A stretch of DNA of 64,000 bases from JAEYXS01 sp943367715 (GTDB lineage Bacteria; Verrucomicrobiota; Verrucomicrobiia; Limisphaerales; JAEYXS01). Below are positions 24,826-34,595 of the stretch, one piece after another (position 1 is the stretch's first letter; every line of letters begins with the position of its first letter). The position numbers were made by a program, and so were the translations under genes. Where the stretch lies: assembly GCA_943367715.1 (NCBI GenBank), contig CALRJY020000034.1, positions 1-64,000 of the forward strand, read 5' to 3'. The notes below the pieces were generated by a model. It made no database searches. It saw only the letters and a list, made by a program, of their open reading frames with translations, and was not told where the DNA came from.

Positions 24826-27555
24826 TTACTTCAGTTCGTTGGACTGCATGTAGGCGGCGATGTTCGCGAGGTCTTGCGCGCTCAGGCCGAGCATGTCCGC
24901 GGTGAACATCAGGGAGCGGTCCAGCTTCTTCACGCTCTTGATCTTGCTGCGCGGGATGGTCTGTGTCTGGCCGGCCATGGACTTGATGATGACGGGGTCG
25001 CCATTCGCGAGGACCATGCCGTGGACGATGGAGCCATCCTTGGCCACGAGCTCGCTGCCGTCGTAACCGTGCGAGATCTCGGCGGAGGGATTGATCATGG
25101 AGTTGATGATGACTTCACGGGTCTGTTGCTTGCCGAACTGCGTGAGGTCGGGCCCGAAGTCGGTGCCCTGATCGCCCATGCGATGGCAGGTGTAGCAGAC
25201 AACGACGGCGGTCTTGCCCTTGGCCACATCGCCCTTGAGCGCCAGGATGTCCTTGAGCGGCGGGAGCGTGGAAGGCGTGGTGGGCACGGGCGGCATCTCC
25301 ACGGGGGAGATCTGGACGGTGTCCGGATCATAGAGGCCGCTCTTTTTCAGGGCCTCGGCAATGCCGTGATCCTTCCAGTCATTGCCCATGCGGTTGAAGA
25401 GCCACCACATGGCCTCGCCTTTCAACGGGAAGTCTTTGGCCTGGGCGAGTTCCAGCATGGCCACGGAGGCTTCGCGGGTTTTGATGAAGGCGATGCCGTC
25501 CATCATGCGCTTGCGTTGATCGGGCGAAACGCTGGCGGAAAGGGCGCGGGCCTTCATGTCGGCCACGGCTTTCGGCGCACCGAGGCGCCAAGCGATCCAG
25601 CCGAGGCTGTCGCTCCAGTCGGTCGCGGCTTTGCCATAGGCAAGGTGCTGCGAGACGGCGGCGTAGATGGCCGGGGCTTGATTGTCCGCAGCGGTGCCGA
25701 AGGCTTCGAGATAGGTGCGGTCCTTGCCATCGAACTGCTCAGCGAGACGAACGAGGATGTCTTGCTTCTGGCCGAGGGGTTGATCGCGCAGGGAAAGCGC
25801 GATCTCACGGCGCACGGCGGCGGAAGGATCATACACCATGCGGCTGGCCAGGGTGACAATATCGTAACCGCTGCGACGCAAGGCGCGGTAAGCCACGATG
25901 CGGGTTTCCTCATCCTTGTCCTTCAGGAGCGTTTCCACCTTGGCGACGCCCTTCGGGCCCATCTGCGCGAGCAACCAGATGGCGCGTGAGGCGATGAACT
26001 TGTTGTTATCGCTCAGCAGCTTGCTGACGGCGGGCACGGCCTTATCACCCTGCTCTTGCAAGCGGGTGAAGCCGAGGTTGCGCACGTTCACGGCGGGGCT
26101 CTTCAGCGCTTCGATCTGGCCAGCAGTGGTGGTCAGGTCGAACTTCGGTACCTTAGGTTTGAAGCCCTTCGGAGCGATACGATAGATGGTGCCGGACAAG
26201 CTGTTATCCAAGTCAGCGTGGCCACCCACACGGGCATCGAACCAATCGGAGACATAGAGCGCACCATCCGCACCCACGAGCACGTCCGAGGGGCGGAAGA
26301 GCGTCTTGAGTTCGTGATTCACGCTGGTATTACCACCGAGGAAATCGGAACCGGCGAACTGCTTCTCTTTGTTCGACGTAAGGAAATCGAAACGGTCGAG
26401 CTGGAAGCCAGCGCCGGAGAGTTTCGGCACATAGCCGAAGACGACGTTACGACCGGCTTCACAAGTGAGGAGCAGGCCTTGGCCGTCCCACTTCTTGCCG
26501 AGCGCGCCGTTCTCGTAGAAGGCCACACCCGTGGGCGAACCGCCACCATACACGTCACCGGCAGGCATCGTGCCGGGATCATCCTGGCGCCACTCGCCCT
26601 TCTGGATGGTCTGGCCGGGGCGCATATCCGCGCGCCAGGCACGCTTGCCATCGCGAGAGGCGAAACCAGCATTGCCATATTCCATCACGTAGCTCACGCG
26701 GCAGGCCGGAGGATCGTCATTGTCGTTTTGGAAGACATCGCCGAGCGAGGTGACGCTCTGCTCGTAACTGTTACGGTAATTGTGACCAATGATCTCGGTG
26801 TAAGTGCCGTCCGGCTTCATGCGCGCGGAGAAGCCACCGATCCAGACGTTGCCATCATCACTCTTGCTGCCGGCGATCTTGGTCGGATCAAAAGGGGCAT
26901 CCTTGAGATTGGGTTGGTAAGGGCTGCCGATGCGGAAGGTCTTGCCGGACTTGTCCGTAAAGATGGCCCCGCAATTGCCACTGTTCCAATACCACAAGCC
27001 ATCGGGACCGGCGGTGACGGAGTGGAGGCTGTGATCGTGAGTGCGGCCATTGAAACCGGTGAGCAATACCTCACGCTTATCGATGCCCTGATCGAAAACC
27101 TGGTTCCGGTTCACATCCGTGTAAACGATCATGCTCGGCGTTTGCGAGACGATGATTTTGTTGTCCATCACGGCGATGCCCAGCGGCGCTTCCAGAAATT
27201 TCTCCTGCACGAAGACGTGGCTCTTGTCCGCCTTGCCATCGCCATCCGTGTCTTGCAGCACCATGATGCGGTCACCCTCGGGACGGCGGCTGGCATGGCT
27301 GCGGTAGTTCACGCCTTCCGCCACCCAGATGCGACCCGCTTCATCGGTATCGATATTGGTGGGATTGAACAGCATCGGCGTGGTGGCCCAAACGGTGACT
27401 TCGAGGCCTTCGGGCACCGCGAAAAGTTCGGGAGGGACGATGACGGGCTTTTGCTCGGACGTAGCGGGGGCTGGCTTGGGCTGGTTCTGGGCGTGAGAGC
27501 CCAGGCTGAGCGCAGCGACACCCAAAGCGCAGGCAAGAATTCGGCGTGTGGTCAT
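24826..27555 (-). CDS. PVC-type haem-binding dehydrogenase (GSDH-like propeller, HEAT, cytochrome c)
   Basis: The start at 27555 (MTTRRILACALGVAALSLG) gives a signal peptide and a 909-residue secreted protein; an in-frame extension upstream overlaps the preceding gene. The N-terminal ~480 residues form a beta-propeller like soluble glucose/sorbosone dehydrogenases (DTDGDGKADK, GPDGLWYWNSGNCG, FNGRTHDHSLHSV). A helical HEAT-like region follows near 500-600. The C-terminal cytochrome domain has the haem motif CYTCH within VVVCYTCHRMGDQG. This order is common in PVC bacteria and is often linked to sugar or alcohol oxidation; the substrate is unknown. It is 55 bases after the oligopeptide permease genes and may be in the same transcript. 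Confidence 0.88.
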   Translation of the reverse strand: MTTRRILACALGVAALSLGSHAQNQPKPAPATSEQKPVIVPPELFAVPEGLEVTVWATTPMLFNPTNIDTDEAGRIWVAEGVNYRSHASRRPEGDRIMVLQDTDGDGKADKSHVFVQEKFLEAPLGIAVMDNKIIVSQTPSMIVYTDVNRNQVFDQGIDKREVLLTGFNGRTHDHSLHSVTAGPDGLWYWNSGNCGAIFTDKSGKTFRIGSPYQPNLKDAPFDPTKIAGSKSDDGNVWIGGFSARMKPDGTYTEIIGHNYRNSYEQSVTSLGDVFQNDNDDPPACRVSYVMEYGNAGFASRDGKRAWRADMRPGQTIQKGEWRQDDPGTMPAGDVYGGGSPTGVAFYENGALGKKWDGQGLLLTCEAGRNVVFGYVPKLSGAGFQLDRFDFLTSNKEKQFAGSDFLGGNTSVNHELKTLFRPSDVLVGADGALYVSDWFDARVGGHADLDNSLSGTIYRIAPKGFKPKVPKFDLTTTAGQIEALKSPAVNVRNLGFTRLQEQGDKAVPAVSKLLSDNNKFIASRAIWLLAQMGPKGVAKVETLLKDKDEETRIVAYRALRRSGYDIVTLASRMVYDPSAAVRREIALSLRDQPLGQKQDILVRLAEQFDGKDRTYLEAFGTAADNQAPAIYAAVSQHLAYGKAATDWSDSLGWIAWRLGAPKAVADMKARALSASVSPDQRKRMMDGIAFIKTREASVAMLELAQAKDFPLKGEAMWWLFNRMGNDWKDHGIAEALKKSGLYDPDTVQISPVEMPPVPTTPSTLPPLKDILALKGDVAKGKTAVVVCYTCHRMGDQGTDFGPDLTQFGKQQTREVIINSMINPSAEISHGYDGSELVAKDGSIVHGMVLANGDPVIIKSMAGQTQTIPRSKIKSVKKLDRSLMFTADMLGLSAQDLANIAAYMQSNELK

Positions 27556-27610
27556 AAGGTGGGCAGGATGATTCACCAACCGGAGCAGGTAGAAAAGACC
27601 TTTTTGGCCA

Positions 27611-28993
27611 CTAGCCGCGCGGATCAAATGCATCCCGCAAGCCATCGCCAAAGAAGTTCAACGCCAGCAGGGTCGTCACGAGGGTCACCGCCGGGAAGAT
27701 GATGAGCCACCAATAGATGCGCACTGGGTTGAGTTGTCCGGCCCCTTCCGAGATCAAGGAACCCCAACTGGCAAAGGGCGGCTGGATGCCTAGCCCCAAG
27801 TAGCTGAGGAAAGATTCATAGAGGATGACGGAAGGCACGGTGAGCGTGATATAGACGATGATGATGCCGAGCACGTTCGGCAGGATGTGCTGGAAAAGGA
27901 TGCGGGCGGAACTGGCACCCAGCGAGCGGCTGGCATCCACGAACTGTCGGTTCTTCAGGGACAAGACTTGGCCGCGCACGATGCGCGCCATCGTCAGCCA
28001 CGATACCGCACCCAATCCCACGAAAAGCAGCACCATCCGGATCATCCCCGCTTTCTGCGGCGGAAAGATGAACGCCACGGAACGCGTGAACCACGTTTCC
28101 CTTTTCTTGAGCTGTTCAGGAAACACATCTTCCAGCAGGAACCGGTTCAACCGAGTTAGCTCAGCTCCTTCAGGTTTCTTGGCGGCCAACTCCACACTCT
28201 TAGTCCGCAAGCTGAAATGGCTTAGTGACACATCAACTAGCAGCGGGCCACCAACCAAGTTGTTCAACTCGGCAGCAAGCGACTTCTGCAAAGCATCCGC
28301 CTGGATGGATGCCTGCTCGGCAATCCGGATTTCTTCTTCGAGTTTGAACCCGGAACTGGAGCGGGGCGTAGCCTGTCCTGCTTGATACGCCTGAATTTGC
28401 TGGCGAAACGCCTCTGGAAATTTCGCCCGGATCGTGTTCACCGCTGCGCTCTGGTCGTTCTTTAGCAGCAGGTAAAAAGCGTCTGCATCGCGAAAGTCTT
28501 TCAATTTCACCTGGGGGTTCAGGTTGTCCTGCAGCATCGCGCTCAAGCTGGTGATCAGCACGATCACAAAGACGATGGAAGGCAACGCATAAAGGATATC
28601 AACGAACCTCATCATCGCGCCATCCCACCAACCGCCCACGTAACCAGCGATGGCCCCCCATAACACCCCGATCACCAAGCTCACCATGGCCCCCACGATA
28701 CCTACCAAAATGGAGATGCGTGCGCCCGACATCACGCGCGACAGGAGATCGCGTCCGTGAATGTCCGTGCCGAACCAATGTTTGAGGCTCGGCGAATCGA
28801 ATTGGAGATCGGAAACCGCGATGGCGGAATGCGTCAACCCTTGCGGCAGGACGTTTGCGAACGCTGGCCGGCTGAACAAAGGCCAGATCATTACGACCGT
28901 GCACAGCACCACGACGAACCAAAGGCTGTACCAAGCCGGTTTGTTCTTGGTGAACCGCTGCCACGCACGTTGATTGGGGCTCAGGTGGTCCAT
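27611..28993 (-). CDS. Oligopeptide ABC transporter permease (OppC-like) with large insertion
   Basis: An inner-membrane permease of the OppC/DppC type: TM helices at about residues 21-40, 95-116, 131-152, 320-338, 380-400 and 435-452, and the coupling EAA-loop WLTMARIVRGQVLSLKN then RSLGASSARI. Normal OppC proteins are near 300 residues; this one has 460. About 165 residues (roughly 155-318) are inserted between the third and fourth helices, which should put them in the periplasm. The insert is Gln/Ala/Leu-rich and helical. It lies one base after the OppB-like gene and downstream of the binding protein, so an opp operon is clear; ATPase genes are missing. Confidence 0.88.
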   Translation of the reverse strand: MDHLSPNQRAWQRFTKNKPAWYSLWFVVVLCTVVMIWPLFSRPAFANVLPQGLTHSAIAVSDLQFDSPSLKHWFGTDIHGRDLLSRVMSGARISILVGIVGAMVSLVIGVLWGAIAGYVGGWWDGAMMRFVDILYALPSIVFVIVLITSLSAMLQDNLNPQVKLKDFRDADAFYLLLKNDQSAAVNTIRAKFPEAFRQQIQAYQAGQATPRSSSGFKLEEEIRIAEQASIQADALQKSLAAELNNLVGGPLLVDVSLSHFSLRTKSVELAAKKPEGAELTRLNRFLLEDVFPEQLKKRETWFTRSVAFIFPPQKAGMIRMVLLFVGLGAVSWLTMARIVRGQVLSLKNRQFVDASRSLGASSARILFQHILPNVLGIIIVYITLTVPSVILYESFLSYLGLGIQPPFASWGSLISEGAGQLNPVRIYWWLIIFPAVTLVTTLLALNFFGDGLRDAFDPRG

Positions 28994-28994
28994 A

Positions 28995-29909
28995 TCAATC
29001 GTACTTCACCCGGCGATCTAAAATTCCGTAAGCCATATCCACCAACAGATTGAGGATCAGCAAAATCAGTGAGTAGACCAACACGATGCCCACCAGCATG
29101 GTGTAATCACGATTGAAAGAGCTGTTCACCAGGAACGGCCCCATGCCGGGGATCAAGAAAATGGTTTCCACCACAAAAGACCCGGTCAGCAGGTCGGCCA
29201 GCATCGGGCCGGAATAGGAAACGACAGGCAGCACCGCGATGCGAAAGGCGTGCTTGGTCAGGATCTGCACATCGGTCAGGCCCTTCGCCCGTGCGGTGGT
29301 GATGTATTCCGCGGTCAAAGTGCCGAGCATGCCTTCCCGCATGATGCGCGCCACTTTTCCGGCAAAGAAGACCCCCAGCGAAAAGCTCGGCAAAATCACG
29401 TGCCACGGACTGTGCCAGCCCGCCACAGGAAAGATCCCCCACTTGATCGAGAGATAGAGCACCAGCAACGGTCCCAGCACAAAACCGGGAATGCAGACGC
29501 CGAGCAAAGAGAGGAAACTGCCCATGTAATCCAGGCCCGTGCCTTTTCTCGCTGCCATTAAAAATCCCGCTGGAATTCCCATGCCCATGGCCAGCACAAA
29601 GGCGACCAGCCCCAAGGCCATGGAAACAGGCAACGCCGAGGCGATGATGTCGTTCACCGAATGATTGCGATACTTCAACGAAGGCCCCATGTCTCCTTGC
29701 ACCAGATCGTTCAGGTAAATGCGATACTGCTCCAGCAATGGCTTATCCAAATGGTACTTGGCCCGGATGTTACGTTCGATCTCGGGTGACGCCGGCGCCC
29801 GTTCCTTGTCAAAAGGGCCACCCGGCGCCAGCCGCACCAGCATGAAGGCCAGAAAGCTGATGATCAGCAGGACCGGCAGCAGGAAAAATGATCGGCGGAG
29901 AAAATGCAT
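28995..29909 (-). CDS. Oligopeptide ABC transporter permease (OppB-like)
   Basis: Start 29909 (MHFLRRSFFLLPVLLIISF) is chosen because it begins with the usual first helix; it gives 304 residues, normal for OppB/DppB. Six hydrophobic helices and the EAA-like loop ARIMREGMLGTLTAEYITTARAKGL are present. It forms the membrane channel with the OppC-like protein. The oppA stop and this start are two bases apart; the stop is one base before oppC. It belongs to peptide/nickel-family importers (PF00528). Confidence 0.92.
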   Translation of the reverse strand: MHFLRRSFFLLPVLLIISFLAFMLVRLAPGGPFDKERAPASPEIERNIRAKYHLDKPLLEQYRIYLNDLVQGDMGPSLKYRNHSVNDIIASALPVSMALGLVAFVLAMGMGIPAGFLMAARKGTGLDYMGSFLSLLGVCIPGFVLGPLLVLYLSIKWGIFPVAGWHSPWHVILPSFSLGVFFAGKVARIMREGMLGTLTAEYITTARAKGLTDVQILTKHAFRIAVLPVVSYSGPMLADLLTGSFVVETIFLIPGMGPFLVNSSFNRDYTMLVGIVLVYSLILLILNLLVDMAYGILDRRVKYD

Positions 29910-29911
29910 GG

Positions 29912-31579
29912 TTATCTCTTGCCCGAAGCCTTCGTCGCGCCGTCCTTCCGTTTCAACGGCCACAGTGGATGTTCATCCAGCAGGTTTTGATGCACGCCTT
30001 CGACCTTGGTGGAATCAAAAATGTTTACGCCGATGTAAAAGAACAGCGGCGCAATCGGCGGGTCTTCGCGCACCAGCAACACCTCGGCATCGTAGAGGAT
30101 CTTGGCGCGTTTCACCGGGTCACGCTCCTGGTTGGCCTGCCGGATCAGGTCGTCATACTTCGGATTCTTCCAGCCGGTGCGGTTGTTGCCATTGCCGCTC
30201 ATGAACATGTCCAAGAAAGTGTTCGGGTCCACGTAATCACCGATCCAGCTGCTGCGCGTGGTATCAAAATCCAACTGGCTTTGGGAAGAGAGGTAAACCT
30301 TCCACTCCGTCTGGCGCAGTTCCATGTTGATGCCCAGCTCCTTCTTCCACATCTCCTGGAGTTCCACAGCCACTTGCTTGTGCATCTCGCTCGTGTTGAA
30401 AAGGTAGCTGAACGTGGGGAATGCCTTGCCGCCGGGGTAACCCGCTTCGGCGAGCAGCTTGCGGGCAAGTTCAGGATCGTAGCCCAAGCCTTCAGGCGAG
30501 GTGTAGCCGTCCATGCCCGGCGGAGTCAGACAGGTGGCGATTTTCTCTCCGCTCCGCGTGATGCGCTCCACGATGCGTTTCTTATCCAACACCATGGACA
30601 ACGCCTTGCGCACCCGCACGTCATCAAACGGTTTGCGCGTGATATTGAAGCGGATGAAATACGTGCCCAGGTAATCATACGTATGCACGTACGGGCGGCC
30701 TTTCAACACATCCATCAATTCGCTCGGCACCAGGTTCTTGTCCCAGATGATGTCCGCTTCACCGGACAGGTAGAGGTTCAGCGCGGTATTGGCTGACTCG
30801 GCGGGCATGAGGTCGATCAATTCGTTCTGGATGTTGGCGGCATCCCAATAACGTGGATTCTTCCGCACCCGGATACGATCATGGATGCGCCAAAATTCGA
30901 GCGTGTAAGGCCCGCTCGTAGGCAACGGCCGTTCCATCAGCCAGCGATCCGGATTTTTCTCGATGACTTGACGCGGCACCACCGCCAGCGTGCGGAAAGC
31001 GCAAAGATCCAAGAAGAATGGGGTCGGCCCTTCCAGTTCCACCTTCACCGTGCGCTTGTCGATGGCCCACACGGCCACATCTTCCTTCACGAAAAGCTTG
31101 CCCGTGGCCGCGTTTGTCTTGCCCGTGTTAAAATTCTCGCCGTTCTTGATGTAGTAGAGCTGGCCGGCGTAATCACTGGCCGTCAAGGGGTCCAGCGCGC
31201 GACGCCAGGAATACACCACGTCCTCCGCAGTGATCGGGTCGCCGGTGGACCAGACGGCGTTCGTGCGCAGATAGAAAGTGTAGGTCTTGCCATCCTCCGC
31301 GATGTCCCAACGCTCGGCCAGTCCAGGAATGGGCTTGGCATTCTTGGGATTGAACCGCGTGAGCCCCTCGAAGAGCGCTCCCGCCACGCGACCATCCGGT
31401 TGCCCGGTGACGATCGTGGGATCAAGAGATTCCGGTTCCGCCCCGTTCATGATGACCAGATCGGCCCGCTCCTCCTTTTGCCCACAACCGCCGATCAATG
31501 CCACCAACGCCACGCACGCGAGCACGGCCCAATGCCGTATCCCGTTTGCTTGTTGCCGATTGGCGGTCACAAATGCCAT
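29912..31579 (-). CDS. Oligopeptide-binding lipoprotein (OppA-like)
   Basis: A 555-residue family-5 extracellular solute-binding protein. The signal peptide ends in lipobox LIGGC, so the mature protein is a lipoprotein. The family start LDPTIVTGQPDGRVAGAL and motifs such as GLAERWDIAEDGKTYTFYLR and YGxYDYxGTYF-like strands are visible, and total length matches OppA. It captures oligopeptides for the two permeases encoded right downstream. Organised oppA-oppB-oppC on the minus strand, with no ATPase gene in the cluster. Confidence 0.93.
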   Translation of the reverse strand: MAFVTANRQQANGIRHWAVLACVALVALIGGCGQKEERADLVIMNGAEPESLDPTIVTGQPDGRVAGALFEGLTRFNPKNAKPIPGLAERWDIAEDGKTYTFYLRTNAVWSTGDPITAEDVVYSWRRALDPLTASDYAGQLYYIKNGENFNTGKTNAATGKLFVKEDVAVWAIDKRTVKVELEGPTPFFLDLCAFRTLAVVPRQVIEKNPDRWLMERPLPTSGPYTLEFWRIHDRIRVRKNPRYWDAANIQNELIDLMPAESANTALNLYLSGEADIIWDKNLVPSELMDVLKGRPYVHTYDYLGTYFIRFNITRKPFDDVRVRKALSMVLDKKRIVERITRSGEKIATCLTPPGMDGYTSPEGLGYDPELARKLLAEAGYPGGKAFPTFSYLFNTSEMHKQVAVELQEMWKKELGINMELRQTEWKVYLSSQSQLDFDTTRSSWIGDYVDPNTFLDMFMSGNGNNRTGWKNPKYDDLIRQANQERDPVKRAKILYDAEVLLVREDPPIAPLFFYIGVNIFDSTKVEGVHQNLLDEHPLWPLKRKDGATKASGKR

Positions 31580-31643
31580 GGAAATTCCTGCGCCTAGTTA
31601 AGACGCTCCCGCAGACCAGCGCAAGCCTTAGGCCCTGCCATCC

Positions 31644-33095
31644 TCATTCCGCTTTCGCTTTGGCCTTCGCTTTTTTGCCTTTCGGCTCCGGCTTGGGCCA
31701 AGGCTTGAACACGCCCCCATACTGATCCCGCAGCTGGTCCGTGCGTTTCCGCATCTGGGCCAGCACGCTGGCGTAAGCGGGGTCTTTGAGGAGGTTGTTC
31801 ACTTCCTCAAAATCGGCCTGATGATCGTAAAGTTCCTCCACCACAGGTTGCTGCTCAAACCACCGGATGTAGGACCAGCGATCCGTGCGCACGCCTTCGC
31901 TCTTGGGGATGTTGTGCCGGTCAAAGAGATGTTCGTAGAAAAAATCCGTGCGCCAGTCGGTGGGCGCTTTGCCGTTGATAAGAGGAATAAGACTGCGGCC
32001 TTGCATCAAGGCCGGGACTTTAATTCCTGCGAAGCTCAGGATGGTCGGGGCGATGTCCACATTCAGCGCCATGAGGTCCACCGTCTCGCCCCGGCGGATG
32101 GCAGGTAGCTTCGGGTCCATGATGATCATGGGCACACGCACGGAGGGTTCGTAGAGATACCACTTGTCCGCGAAGCCACGCTCGCCCAGGAAGTAACCAT
32201 TGTCACTGGTGAAGACGATGATCGTATTCTCCGCCAGCCCGCGTTTGGTGAGTTCCGCACGCACTTGCCCGATGACGCGATCCACACCGCTGATCATGCG
32301 GTAGTAACCCTTCACCATCTCCTGATACTTGCCCGTCTCGTCGAAACGCCAGTTGTAGCGGATGCGGCTCTCAGAGTTCTTCAGGAACTCAGGGTTCGCC
32401 TCAAAATACTCCGCCGCCATCGTTTTGACCTGCGGGATGGTGACATCGCGATAGAGGCTATCCTCCGTCTTGGGCCAGAAATATTGCTGCGGATCATTAT
32501 CCTCCGCGTGCGGTTCATTGAAATTCAGCGAGAGACACCAGGGCTTGTCCTTGTCCACGGTGCCCAGAAATTCCACCGCTTTGTCGAAGGCGATGTCGGT
32601 AAGATGTTTCTCGGAACCATCCGGCATCTTCTTGATATAGGGATTGCGGTTCAGCGGTTGAAAATAATCGAACATCTCCTTCTGCCGTCCGCCGACGACA
32701 TCCACGCCAAACTTTCCGATGAACCCGGTGCGATAACCAGCCTGCTTCAACTGCACCGGGTAGCTGATGTCCGTATGCGCGTCCTGGATCGGCGGCGTGC
32801 CGAACGTGTAACGATGCGTGCGCTCATGAAGACCCGTCAGCAGCGACGCACGGCTGGCGGCACAGATGGCCGTGGTGACAAACGCCTCGCGGAAACGCAC
32901 GCCGTCCTTCGCCAAGGCATCCATGTTCGGCGTCTTGATGATCGGATTGCCCGCGCATCCCATCGCATTCCACCGCTGGTCATCGGTGAGGATGAAAAGG
33001 ATGTTCGGTTTTTGCGCCGCGACCAGCTCCCTCCGTCCCAGGAGCGACACGAGGAGAAAGAGGGCACAGAGCAGGGCTCGCGAGGTGTGAGGCAT
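31644..33095 (-). CDS. Secreted arylsulfatase
   Basis: The signal peptide (MPHTSRALLCALFLLVSLLG) is followed by the sulfatase core: PNILFILTDDQRWNAMGC with the metal DD pair, the formylglycine site AICAASRASLLTG (CxAxR), GKFGVDVVGG and FTSDNGYFLGERG. Length 483, with a Lys/Ala-rich C-terminal tail. It is the second of three sulfatase genes in the window. The different FGly context (CxAxR instead of CxPxR) still fits formylglycine-generating maturation. Hydrolyses sulfate esters; substrate unknown. Confidence 0.9.
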   Translation of the reverse strand: MPHTSRALLCALFLLVSLLGRRELVAAQKPNILFILTDDQRWNAMGCAGNPIIKTPNMDALAKDGVRFREAFVTTAICAASRASLLTGLHERTHRYTFGTPPIQDAHTDISYPVQLKQAGYRTGFIGKFGVDVVGGRQKEMFDYFQPLNRNPYIKKMPDGSEKHLTDIAFDKAVEFLGTVDKDKPWCLSLNFNEPHAEDNDPQQYFWPKTEDSLYRDVTIPQVKTMAAEYFEANPEFLKNSESRIRYNWRFDETGKYQEMVKGYYRMISGVDRVIGQVRAELTKRGLAENTIIVFTSDNGYFLGERGFADKWYLYEPSVRVPMIIMDPKLPAIRRGETVDLMALNVDIAPTILSFAGIKVPALMQGRSLIPLINGKAPTDWRTDFFYEHLFDRHNIPKSEGVRTDRWSYIRWFEQQPVVEELYDHQADFEEVNNLLKDPAYASVLAQMRKRTDQLRDQYGGVFKPWPKPEPKGKKAKAKAKAE

Positions 33096-33170
33096 GAAAT
33101 AAACCGTAGCAAATCGGACCGGAGAAAGCCAAATGATTTGGCGATGGCAGCGCCTGACCTGCGCAGAGAC

Positions 33171-34475
33171 TTACTGAGCACGTTTCTTATGAAAGCGATA
33201 CCAGTTCATCAGCGCCGTGACCGAGACTCCATGCACCACGACCGAGACCGCGATGACCCACAAGGTCACCGACAGCAAAACGCGCGCGATCTCCTCCGGC
33301 ACCTCCTGACGGATGACGAAGAGCAGATAAAAAAGTGAACCGATGCCACGGATGCCGAACCACGAGATCATGAGCCGCTGGTCGCGTTCCACTGAGGAGC
33401 CGAGCAATCCCAGCACCACCGCCAGCGGACGGATGACGAGCAGCAGCACCGGTACAAAAAGGAGATGGGCCAGATTCAGGAACTTCGGCGCCAGCATCAC
33501 TCCCACCAACAAAACGAGCACCACTTCCAAGATCCGTTCCACTTGTTCATTGAAACCCAAAACAGCCTCCGCCAGATAAGCTGGCGCCTTCTCCGGATGG
33601 GTGGCGAGCTCCTCTTTCTTGCCGGCCACCGCCAGCGCAACGATCTCCGGCGGCTTCTCTCCCGTGTGCCGGCGTTCCACATGGCGCAAGGCCAGACCAG
33701 CGGCGAGCACCGCCAGAAAACCATTCACATGCAGCAGCCCGGCCAATCCGTACGACAGGCCGATCAACCCCAAAGCCAGAAACTCATCCAGACCGAAGCT
33801 CTCCTTGTGTTCACGGCGCAGGTAGAGCACGAACTGGCCCACAAAAGTGCCGCACAACGCGCCTATGCCCAATCCGCAAATGGCCGCCCCCACCAGGTCA
33901 AACGCAGCCCAGCGCCACCCGCTGCTGCCGCCCTCCAGTCCCAGTAACCCCAGACCCAGCAGGATAAAGGGAAGCGTGGTACCGTCATTCAAGCCGGCCT
34001 CCGCCGTGAGATTGAAGCGCAGTTTGTTGCGATCCGTCGGGCTTTCCAGTTGCACTTCCGAGGCGAGCACCGGATCAGTCGGCGCCAGGATCGCACCCAG
34101 CAGCACTGCCGCCCCGACTGGCAATCCCAGCCACCAGACACCCGCCATCGTCACCATGCCTACGGTGAGGATCATGGTGACCACCGCGAGGCGCAGCGGA
34201 ACCCACCAGTCTTTGTGCCGCAAGGACACCCGCAATTTCAGACCCGTGGTGAAAAGAGAAACCAGCACGGCGAGTTCCGCCAATCGTTCTAGCCATCCGC
34301 CGTCGTCCTTGAACGGATCAATCGCCGCGACGCCAGCCATCAGCGGCCCCAAGAGCACGCCGACACCAAGGTAAAGCATGGTCGTCGTAAGCGGCAACCG
34401 CTTGACCATGGAGCTGATCAACGCGACCGCCACCAGCAACGTTCCCATCAACAAATACCAAAGCTCGAACTTCAT
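33171..34475 (-). CDS. Cation/proton antiporter (CPA1-type)
   Basis: The start at 34475 (MKFELWYLLMGTLLVAVAL) gives 434 residues and about 12 transmembrane helices. The Na+/H+ exchanger domain (PF00999) is recognised by the early pattern LGVGVLLGPL, the ILAPTDPVLASEV helix, and the ion-binding segment AEAGLNDGTTLPFI. A C-terminal helix follows (LMNWYRFHKK). It exchanges Na+ or K+ for H+ at the inner membrane. No regulatory cytosolic tail. Divergent from the DUF72 gene. Confidence 0.9.
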   Translation of the reverse strand: MKFELWYLLMGTLLVAVALISSMVKRLPLTTTMLYLGVGVLLGPLMAGVAAIDPFKDDGGWLERLAELAVLVSLFTTGLKLRVSLRHKDWWVPLRLAVVTMILTVGMVTMAGVWWLGLPVGAAVLLGAILAPTDPVLASEVQLESPTDRNKLRFNLTAEAGLNDGTTLPFILLGLGLLGLEGGSSGWRWAAFDLVGAAICGLGIGALCGTFVGQFVLYLRREHKESFGLDEFLALGLIGLSYGLAGLLHVNGFLAVLAAGLALRHVERRHTGEKPPEIVALAVAGKKEELATHPEKAPAYLAEAVLGFNEQVERILEVVLVLLVGVMLAPKFLNLAHLLFVPVLLLVIRPLAVVLGLLGSSVERDQRLMISWFGIRGIGSLFYLLFVIRQEVPEEIARVLLSVTLWVIAVSVVVHGVSVTALMNWYRFHKKRAQ

Positions 34476-34595
34476 TTTGCAATCCTCGCCGACCAACCGC
34501 ACTCACTATAGCCCCGCATGCATGAGAAGGCCATGAAGCAGGCCGCTGGGCTGCGACCGGATTGACAGCGAAAGCAGATGAAAGAACATTGAACG

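Noticed and set aside
24433..25989. Long open frame on the plus strand (518 codons) across the dehydrogenase gene
   Set aside because: Gly/His/Val/Ala-rich antisense of the dehydrogenase; the minus-strand product has haem and propeller motifs.
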